A stretch of DNA of 64,000 nt from CAIXLI01 sp964587125 (GTDB lineage: Bacteria > Pseudomonadota > Alphaproteobacteria > UBA9219): assembly GCA_964587125.1 (NCBI GenBank), contig CAZPKC010000003.1:74853-138852 (forward strand), given 5' to 3'. A program made the translations under genes and the position numbers. Numbering within the stretch: the stretch's first letter is position 1; the number at the start of each line of letters is the position of its first letter. The notes beneath the pieces were generated by a model. The model did no database searches. It was not told the origin of the DNA and was given only the letters and a program-made list of their open reading frames with translations. Positions 36,559 to 43,221 of the stretch are shown here, in pieces.

Positions 36559-36711
36559 AAAAAATAGGTGGCGCGCGCCCCCTTCCCGCGTTTGATAAGC
36601 GCGAGACGGCAGCAGTGACTACCTTACCGGCTGTTTTTCGGTGTTTATCTCGCGTCTGCATGCCGATGCGAGCCCGAAAACAAACCGGTTGCACCTTTCT
36701 TAAGGGTGCGC
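36559..36711 (-). ncRNA. Unassigned structured RNA candidate with strong promoter and 3' U run
   Basis: A minus-strand transcript of about 150 nt starts near 36711-36709, just after a near-consensus promoter. The 5' and 3' ends pair: CGCGC and CCCTT near the 5' end with AAGGG and GCGCG near 36570-36584, with one mismatch, and T6 follows (36564-36559). Inside are a longer arm (ACCGG...CCGGT with GTTTTCGG/CCGAAAAAC and an apical CTCGC/GCGAG), a GGTAG/CTGCC hairpin and a CGCG/CGCG hairpin. GCACC (5') can instead pair with GGTGC at about 36694, excluding the closing stem. I do not recognise the family; 6S-like, or a separate alphaproteobacterial sRNA, are options. No gene follows on minus, so a riboswitch is unlikely. 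Confidence 0.5.
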
Positions 36712-36715
36712 GGCC

Positions 36716-36744
36716 AATATAATGCGCGTTAAATCGAAAGTCAA
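36716..36744 (-). promoter_or_regulatory. Near-consensus sigma70-type promoter
   Basis: On the minus strand TTGACT (36744-36739) and TATATT (36721-36716) are exactly 17 bp apart. This is the best promoter match noticed in the window and points at the structured RNA candidate, not at a protein gene. Confidence 0.7.
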
Positions 36745-36859
36745 GGGAAAAATCACATATAGTGGGAAATATCTTATATTGCGCTTGTTTCCGAGGCGAT
36801 TCATTTGCAATGAAGTCTATATGGATAGTCGCAGCTGCGGCAAATGCGGCTCTGAATAG

Positions 36860-38599
36860 CTAAAACAACCCCGTGATTTTTCCGTCCGGCGTCACGGCGA
36901 TGTTGTTCGCGGCGGGAACTTTTGGAAGGCCGGGCATCGTCAGAATATCGCCGCAGAGCGCGACGACGAATTCGGCTCCCGCCGAGATGCGCACGTTGCG
37001 GACGGGAATAATGTGTCCTGTCGGCGCGCCTTTGACCGCGGGATCGGTCGTAAAGCTGTATTGCGTTTTGGCGATGCAGACGGGCATATTTCCGAATCCG
37101 TCTTTTTCGAATTCCTTGAGCTTTTTCTCCGCGTCGGCGTCGATGGCGATGTCGGCGGCTCCGTATATTTCGCGCGCGACGGTGCGGATTTTTTCAGGTA
37201 AAGGCATTTCGTCGGGATAAAGCGGCTTGAAGCGGGACGGCTTCGTTTCGATCGTGCGCACGACTTCGTTGGCGAGATCGACGGCCCCCGCGCCGCCCGA
37301 GCCCCAATGATCGGCCAAAACGCAGGGAACGCCGTGTTTTCCGACCAGACGATTCAACAAATCCATCTCGGCTTGGGTATCGGTGCTGAAGCGGTTGATG
37401 GAAACGACGACCGGAACGCCGAATTTTTTGACGTTTTCGATATGGCGGTCGAGATTGGAGAAGCCTTTTTCCAAAGCCGCAAGATTTTCGGCCTTCAAAT
37501 CCTCCTTGGCGACTCCGCCATGCATTTTCAAAGCGCGGATCGTCGCGACGATGACGGTGCAATCGGGTTTCAATCCCGCCTTGCGGCATTTGATGTCGAA
37601 AAATTTCTCCGCGCCCAGATCGGCGCCGAATCCCGCTTCCGTCACGACATAATCGGCAAGCTTAAGCCCTGCCTTGGTGGCGATGACGGAATTGCATCCG
37701 TGCGCGATGTTGGCGAACGGCCCTCCATGAACGATTGCGGGATTATTTTCCAGCGTTTGCACCAAATTCGGCTGTATCGCGTCTATGAGCAACGCCGTCA
37801 TCGAGCCCACGGCGTTAAGTTCGCTGGCGCGGACATAGCGGCGGTCTCTTGTCTGGCCGACGATGATGTTGCCCAATCTGCGCTGCAAATCGGCAAGGTC
37901 TCTCGCAAGGCAGAAAATCGCCATGACTTCGGATGCGACCGTGATGTCGAAGCCGTCCTCGCGCGGATAGCCGTTGCCCGCGCCTCCGAGCGACTGAACG
38001 ATGCAGCGCAGGGCGCGGTCGTTCATGTCGAGCGCGCGGCGCAACGCGATGCGGCGCACGTCGAGGCCGAGCGTATTGCCCCAATAGACATGATTATCGA
38101 CAAGCGCCGCCAGCAGATTGTTGGCCGTCCCTATGGCGTGGAAATCGCCGGTAAAATGCAGGTTAATGTCCTCCATCGGCGCGACTTGGGCATAGCCTCC
38201 GCCCGTCGCTCCGCCTTTCTGCCCGAAGCAAGGACCCAAAGAGGGTTCGCGCAGGCAATTCAGGGATTTTTTGCCGATGAGATTCAAGGCGTCATTCAGG
38301 CCGATCGCCGTGGTCGTCTTGCCTTCGCCAGCCGGAGTCGGACTGATGGCGGTAACCAAAATCAATTTTCCATCCGGGCGGTTTTTTAGGGAGGAAATAT
38401 AGTTGAGAGAAATTTTCGCTTTGGTATGCCCATAGGGAGATACGTGCTCGGATAGAATGCCCAAGCGGTCGCGGGCGATATCGACAATCGGTTTGAGAGA
38501 AGCGGCTTGCGAAATTTCAATATCCGTTTTTGGCGCAGCGTGCTGATTATTTTTGCCTTTTGCCGTGTGGTTTAAAGATTCTTTTTTCTGCGTATTCAT
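36860..38599 (-). CDS. fhs: Formate--tetrahydrofolate ligase
   Basis: ATP-dependent ligase making 10-formyl-THF from formate; 579 residues, slightly longer than most because of an N-terminal extension of about 25 residues (MNTQKKESLNHTAKGKNNQH). The P-loop TPAGEGKTTTAIGLND is at about 88-103. EPSLGPCFGQKGGATGGGYAQ and the HFTGDFHAIGTANN segment are diagnostic. GGAG lies 8 bases before the ATG. The gene is divergent from kdpF and sits upstream of the structured RNA candidate on the same strand. It links formate to one-carbon metabolism; no other folate gene is in the window. Confidence 0.97.
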   Translation of the reverse strand: MNTQKKESLNHTAKGKNNQHAAPKTDIEISQAASLKPIVDIARDRLGILSEHVSPYGHTKAKISLNYISSLKNRPDGKLILVTAISPTPAGEGKTTTAIGLNDALNLIGKKSLNCLREPSLGPCFGQKGGATGGGYAQVAPMEDINLHFTGDFHAIGTANNLLAALVDNHVYWGNTLGLDVRRIALRRALDMNDRALRCIVQSLGGAGNGYPREDGFDITVASEVMAIFCLARDLADLQRRLGNIIVGQTRDRRYVRASELNAVGSMTALLIDAIQPNLVQTLENNPAIVHGGPFANIAHGCNSVIATKAGLKLADYVVTEAGFGADLGAEKFFDIKCRKAGLKPDCTVIVATIRALKMHGGVAKEDLKAENLAALEKGFSNLDRHIENVKKFGVPVVVSINRFSTDTQAEMDLLNRLVGKHGVPCVLADHWGSGGAGAVDLANEVVRTIETKPSRFKPLYPDEMPLPEKIRTVAREIYGAADIAIDADAEKKLKEFEKDGFGNMPVCIAKTQYSFTTDPAVKGAPTGHIIPVRNVRISAGAEFVVALCGDILTMPGLPKVPAANNIAVTPDGKITGLF

Positions 38600-38668
38600 G
38601 CGCGAACTCCATAATGAGAGGGAGACTCACTTGGTAATATGCCAACAATAGGAAGGTCAAGGGGCTGA

Positions 38669-38693
38669 GGGTATTTTGGCTTAAAAAATACCC
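38669..38693. promoter_or_regulatory. Perfect inverted repeat between fhs and kdpF
   Basis: GGGTATTTT (38669-38677) and AAAATACCC (38685-38693) are exact inverted copies around a 7-nt spacer, 70 bp before the kdpF start and 70 bp before the fhs start. It could be a regulator site for either divergent unit or a leader hairpin of kdp; a T run follows after 15 bases on plus. Confidence 0.5.
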
Positions 38694-38762
38694 GATTTAA
38701 GTTGCTTTTTTGGCGATTCCATACCCAATATTCGGCGCTTTCCCGGTTCACCGAGGTTTCCC

Positions 38763-38852
38763 GTGATCATTGATCTGTATCTTGGCGGTTTGGTCGCGTT
38801 GGCGCTCGGAATTTATCTGGGCTATGCCCTGTTTCACCCCGAAGAGTTTTAG
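38763..38852 (+). CDS. kdpF: KdpF, small stabilising subunit of the K+-transporting ATPase
   Basis: A 29-residue single-helix protein starting with GTG, absent from ORF searches that set a longer cutoff. It reads about MIIDLYLGGLVALALGIYL then GYALFHPEEF, closely matching the length and profile of E. coli KdpF (29 residues). GAGG lies about 7 bases before the GTG. It is the first gene of kdpFABC and ends 12 bp before kdpA, whose own Shine-Dalgarno (GGCGGAG) overlaps its end. KdpF stabilises the Kdp complex. The position and sequence together make this a firm call. Confidence 0.88.
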   Translation: MIIDLYLGGLVALALGIYLGYALFHPEEF

Positions 38853-38864
38853 GCGGAGCATTTC

Positions 38865-40583
38865 ATGATCGGCAACTCGTTGGCGCAGTTTACCGTTTTT
38901 GCCCTCGTGACGCTGTCACTTGCCGTTCCTTGCGCTTTGTATCTGGCGCGTTTGTTTAACGAGGGACGGACGGAATCCGGTATTGTCCTTGCCCCTATCG
39001 AGCGCCTGATCGGAAACATCATCGGGTCGCAAGCCTCCCAACAGCAAAATTGGAGAGGTTATTTGTTTTCCGTCTTGTTTTTCAACGCGCTTGGCGGCTT
39101 GTTTTTGTATGCGATTTTACGGCTGCAAGGCCATTTGCCGTGGAATCCGCAGCACTTCGGCGGATTGCAGCCCGACTTGGCTTTCAATGTCGCCGTTTCG
39201 TTTATGACCAATACCAACTGGCAATCCTACGGCGGCGAAACGACGCTAAGCTATTTCAGCCAAATGGCCGGATTGACGGTGCAGAATTATCTTTCTGCGG
39301 CAACGGGCCTCGCGATCTCCTTTGCCGTCGTGCGCGGATTTGTCCGGAAAGAAAATCCGAATCTCGGAAATTTTTACGTCGATGTCGCGCGCGTGACTCT
39401 TTACGTGTTGCTGCCCTTGGCTTTGATTTTTGCCATATTCCTTATCTGGCAGGGCGTGCCTCAGAATCTGATGTCCTCGGTTCAGGCGACGACTTTGGAG
39501 GGCGCTCAACAAACCATCGCGCAAGGGCCCGTCGCCAGCCAGATCGCGATCAAGATGCTCGGGTCGAATGGAGGAGGATTTTTTAACGCCAACGCCACGC
39601 ATCCCTATGAAAACCCGACGCCGCTTAGCGACTTCATGCAAATGGTTTCCATTCTTTTGCTTCCCATTGCGCTTGTTCTCGCTTTCGGACGGATGGTGGG
39701 AGACAAACGGCAAAGCTGGTCTCTTTTCGCCAGCATGACGATTTTGTTCCTGATCATGCTGGCGCTGTGCCTGCATTTTGAGGCAACGGCGCACCCTGCG
39801 TTAGCGGCGTTGAACGTCGATCAACATATCAGCAGCATTAATCCCGGCGGAAATATGGAAGGGAAGGAAACCCGTTTCGGCATTTTCGATTCCGTCTTAT
39901 GGACGGTTTCGACGACGGCGACGTCGAACGGTTCGGTCAATTCGATGATCGACAGTTATATGCCTTTGGGCGGACTGATAGCCCTCTTCAACCTGTTAAT
40001 CGGCGAGGTGATTTATGGCGGGGTCGGTTGCGGGCTTTACGGCATTTTGATTTATGTGCTGATTACGGTCTTTATCGCGGGGCTTATGGTCGGGCGCACG
40101 CCGGAATATCTCGGGAAAAAGATCGAAGCGCATGAAATGAAGCTCGCCATTATTGCGATGTTTCTTTATCCGCTTTGCGTGCTTGGTTTCGGCGTCATCA
40201 GTTTGCTGACTCCCGCCGGAGCGAAATCGATCACGGCTTTGGGCCCTCACGGATTGACGCAAACGATCTATGCCTATGCGTCTGCCGCCGCCAATAACGG
40301 CTCGGCTTTCGGGGGCTTTAACGCCGATACCCTGTTTCAAAATATCGGGCTTGGCATCGTTATGCTGATCGGTCGGTTTGGCGTCATTATTCCTGTTTTG
40401 GCCATCGCGGGCTCTTTGGCGGCCAAGAAAACGGTTCCCGCTTCCAGCGGCACTTTCCCCACGCACGGAGGAATGTTCGTCGTTCTTTTGATAGGCGTTA
40501 TTGTTCTGTTCGGCGGGTTGACTTATTTTCCCGCGCTGGCGCTCGGCCCCGTGGCTGAACATCTCTCTCTTTTCGCGCATTAG
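38865..40583 (+). CDS. kdpA: Potassium-transporting ATPase subunit KdpA
   Basis: The K+-selective membrane channel subunit of KdpFABC, related to superfamily K+ transporters. At 572 residues with about ten membrane helices it has normal length. Selectivity-loop regions are visible: TNTNWQSYGGE, IKMLGSNGGGFFNANATHP, TVSTTATSNGSVNSM and NNGSAFGGFN. These four loops carry the conserved glycines. It follows kdpF by 12 bp and precedes kdpB by 9 bp. No damage is seen. Confidence 0.98.
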   Translation: MIGNSLAQFTVFALVTLSLAVPCALYLARLFNEGRTESGIVLAPIERLIGNIIGSQASQQQNWRGYLFSVLFFNALGGLFLYAILRLQGHLPWNPQHFGGLQPDLAFNVAVSFMTNTNWQSYGGETTLSYFSQMAGLTVQNYLSAATGLAISFAVVRGFVRKENPNLGNFYVDVARVTLYVLLPLALIFAIFLIWQGVPQNLMSSVQATTLEGAQQTIAQGPVASQIAIKMLGSNGGGFFNANATHPYENPTPLSDFMQMVSILLLPIALVLAFGRMVGDKRQSWSLFASMTILFLIMLALCLHFEATAHPALAALNVDQHISSINPGGNMEGKETRFGIFDSVLWTVSTTATSNGSVNSMIDSYMPLGGLIALFNLLIGEVIYGGVGCGLYGILIYVLITVFIAGLMVGRTPEYLGKKIEAHEMKLAIIAMFLYPLCVLGFGVISLLTPAGAKSITALGPHGLTQTIYAYASAAANNGSAFGGFNADTLFQNIGLGIVMLIGRFGVIIPVLAIAGSLAAKKTVPASSGTFPTHGGMFVVLLIGVIVLFGGLTYFPALALGPVAEHLSLFAH

Positions 40584-40592
40584 GCTTGCATC

Positions 40593-42626
40593 ATGTCTAA
40601 AAAACCTAAACGCTCATCCCTCTTCGACCCCTCTCTTTTGCGCACTGCTATCGAAGGGGCTTTCTTCAAGCTTAAGCCGACGGCGCTGGCGCGAAATCCC
40701 ATCATGTTTACGGTCGGCGTTGCCAGCCTGTTTTCCACTTTGCTGACCTTGCGCGACGCTATAGCGGGAGAACCTTTCATCGTCAGTTTGCAAATTTCCT
40801 TGTGGCTATGGTTTACCGTTTTATTCGGAAATTTCGCCGAAGCCGTCGCCGAAGGGCGCGGCAAGGCTCAGGCCGATAGTTTGCGGAAAACCAAAACGGA
40901 GACTTTGGCCAAAAAAATCGCCAACGTCGATGCGACGGTCTATAAGACCGTTCATGCTTCTGAATTGCGGCGAGGCGACTTGATCGTGGCGGAGGCAGGC
41001 GATGTGATTCCCGGCGACGGCGACGTCGTCAAAGGCATCGCGACCGTCGATGAATCCTCGATTACGGGGGAATCCGCGCCTGTGATAAGGGAATCAGGCG
41101 GCGATCGTTCCGCCGTGACGGGCGGCACGCGCATCATTTCCGACCGCATCGTCGTGGAAATCGGCGCCAACCCGGGCGAATCCTTTCTGGACCGCATGAT
41201 CGGCCTCGTCGAAGGAGCCAAGCGACAGAAGACGCCCAATGAAATCGCATTGACCATTCTTTTGATAGGGCTGACGCTGATTTTCCTGATCGTCTGCGTG
41301 ACGCTTCAAGGCTTCGCCGCGTATAGCGGAACGCTCATTCCCGCCATTTATCTGATCGCATTGCTGATTACGCTGATCCCGACGACGATCGGCGGTCTTT
41401 TGTCGGCGATCGGGATTGCGGGAATGGACCGCTTGGTCATGTTCAACGTCATCGCAAAATCGGGCCGCGCCGTCGAAGCCGCCGGGGATATCGATACCCT
41501 GCTGCTCGATAAAACGGGCACGATTACAATGGGCAATCGCATGGCCAGCGATTTTATTCCAACGTCCGGCGCAAGTAAAATCGAACTGGCCGAAGCTGCC
41601 TTTCTTTCGTCGTTGGCGGACGATACGCCGGAAGGAAAATCCATCGTTCGTCTGGCCGAAGATAAATATGGCATGAATGCGGAGAAACAGCTCCCGAACA
41701 TGCGCTTTGTTCCGTTCAGCGCTCATACGCGCATGAGCGGCATCGATACCGACTCTGTTTCCATACGAAAAGGAGCGCCGGATTCCATTCTGGCGCTTTG
41801 CGAAAAAAGCAGAAGTTCCGAAATCATAGACGCCGTCGAACGCGTCGCCAAAACGGGCGGGACGCCCCTGCTCGTCGCCAAGGATAAAAGAATTCTCGGC
41901 GTCATACATCTGAAAGACATCATTAAGCCCGGCATCCATGAACGCTTTATGACCTTGCGCCGCATGGGAATCCGCACGGTTATGATTACGGGCGACAATC
42001 CGATTACGTCCGCGGCGATCGCGGCGGAAGCGGGCGTCGATGATTTTCTGGCGGAAGCTTCTCCCGAAAAAAAACTCGAACTTATTAGAAACGAGCAAGC
42101 ATCGGGGAAGCTTGTCGCCATGTGCGGCGACGGGTCGAACGATGCCCCCGCCCTTGCGCAAGCCGATGTCGGCGTGGCGATGAATACCGGCACGATGGCC
42201 GCGCGCGAAGCGGGCAATATGATCGATCTGGACAGCGACCCGACGAAATTGATCGAGATCGTGATGATCGGCAAGCAACTTTTGATGAGCCGCGGCGCTT
42301 TGACGACGTTTTCGATCGCCAACGATGTCGCCAAATATTTCGCGATTATTCCGGCTTTGTTCATCAGCATTTTTCCCGGCATGAGATGTCTGAACATCAT
42401 GCGGCTTGGAAGCCCGGAAAGCGCGATTTTGTCGGCGATTATTTTCAACGCGTTGATTTTAATCGCGCTTGTGCCTTTGGCTTTGCGCGGCGTGAAATTT
42501 TCTCCGGCTCCCGCCAGCGTCGTTTTGCGGCGGAATTTACTGATTTACGGCGCAGGAGGAATTGTCGTACCGTTTGCGGGGATTAAGGCTATTGACGTCA
42601 TCGTCAGCGCGTTCATGGGTGTCTAA
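40593..42626 (+). CDS. kdpB: Potassium-transporting ATPase ATP-binding subunit KdpB
   Basis: P-type ATPase subunit energising K+ uptake; 677 residues. The phosphorylated Asp is D306 in LLDKTGTITMGN. The TGESAPV actuator motif lies at about 159-165, KGAPDS in the nucleotide domain, and MCGDGSNDAPALAQADVG is the hinge motif. The usual membrane helices flank the cytosolic domains. All expected catalytic residues are seen. It overlaps or abuts neither neighbour (9 bp after kdpA, 1 bp before the kdpC start). Confidence 0.98.
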   Translation: MSKKPKRSSLFDPSLLRTAIEGAFFKLKPTALARNPIMFTVGVASLFSTLLTLRDAIAGEPFIVSLQISLWLWFTVLFGNFAEAVAEGRGKAQADSLRKTKTETLAKKIANVDATVYKTVHASELRRGDLIVAEAGDVIPGDGDVVKGIATVDESSITGESAPVIRESGGDRSAVTGGTRIISDRIVVEIGANPGESFLDRMIGLVEGAKRQKTPNEIALTILLIGLTLIFLIVCVTLQGFAAYSGTLIPAIYLIALLITLIPTTIGGLLSAIGIAGMDRLVMFNVIAKSGRAVEAAGDIDTLLLDKTGTITMGNRMASDFIPTSGASKIELAEAAFLSSLADDTPEGKSIVRLAEDKYGMNAEKQLPNMRFVPFSAHTRMSGIDTDSVSIRKGAPDSILALCEKSRSSEIIDAVERVAKTGGTPLLVAKDKRILGVIHLKDIIKPGIHERFMTLRRMGIRTVMITGDNPITSAAIAAEAGVDDFLAEASPEKKLELIRNEQASGKLVAMCGDGSNDAPALAQADVGVAMNTGTMAAREAGNMIDLDSDPTKLIEIVMIGKQLLMSRGALTTFSIANDVAKYFAIIPALFISIFPGMRCLNIMRLGSPESAILSAIIFNALILIALVPLALRGVKFSPAPASVVLRRNLLIYGAGGIVVPFAGIKAIDVIVSAFMGV

Positions 42627-42627
42627 C

Positions 42628-43221
42628 ATGTTTCGGGAACTTCGTTCCAGCCTCGGCCTTCTTATTTTCTTCGCGCTTTTATGCGGCGTTGGATACCCGT
42701 TATTCATGACCGGCATGGGGCAAATTTTATTTCCCCATCAGGCCAACGGGAGCCTTGTCAAATCAAGCGACGCCATCATCGGTTCGGAATTGATCGGGCA
42801 GAATTTCACGTCGGATAAATACTTCCATCCGCGGCCTTCCGCCGCAGGCAACGGTTATGACGCGGGAAATTCATCGGGAAGCAATCTGGCTCCCTCCTCG
42901 GCGGATTTGATTCAGACGATCACCTCGCGCGTTGCGGATTTGCGGAAAGCGGGCGATACCCGTCCTATTCCCGTCGATCTCGTGACGGCATCGGGTAGCG
43001 GGCTCGATCCCGATATTTCCGTCGCATCGGCGGAGTTTCAGGCCGCGCGCGTCGCCGAGGCGAGGCGTTTGCCTTTGCCGCAGGTTGAAAAGCTGATATC
43101 TTCATTCACGACCTCTCGCGCTTTCGGCATCTTCGGCGAAAGCCGAGTCAATGTGCTCGCGATCAATCAAGCGCTTGATAAATTGGGTTCTGTCCCCGAT
43201 ACGCCTCACGCATCCCCATGA
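42628..43221 (+). CDS. kdpC: Potassium-transporting ATPase subunit KdpC
   Basis: A 197-residue subunit with one N-terminal membrane helix (about 9-30) and a periplasmic domain. KdpC marks are IGSELIGQNFTSDKYFHPRP, then SSGSNLAPSS and PVDLVTASGSGLDPDIS, followed by AEFQAARVAEARRLP. The ATG at 42628 follows the kdpB stop by 1 bp; a longer frame from 42562 lies inside kdpB and is not used. Its stop overlaps the kdpD start (ATGA). It assists ATP binding and complex assembly. Confidence 0.96.
   Translation: MFRELRSSLGLLIFFALLCGVGYPLFMTGMGQILFPHQANGSLVKSSDAIIGSELIGQNFTSDKYFHPRPSAAGNGYDAGNSSGSNLAPSSADLIQTITSRVADLRKAGDTRPIPVDLVTASGSGLDPDISVASAEFQAARVAEARRLPLPQVEKLISSFTTSRAFGIFGESRVNVLAINQALDKLGSVPDTPHASP

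Noticed and set aside
36559..36711. ZTP riboswitch or other riboswitch for fhs
   Set aside because: The RNA is downstream of fhs, not in its leader, and the conserved ZTP core sequences were not found; no gene follows on the strand.
36559..36711. tmRNA, SRP RNA or RNase P RNA
   Set aside because: The diagnostic tRNA-like end and CCA, the GGAAGGAAGCAGCC-type SRP loop, and the RNase P core were not seen.
41094..42278. 394-codon minus-strand frame inside kdpB
   Set aside because: It is antisense to an intact P-type ATPase and has a shadow-type composition rich in Arg, His and Asp.
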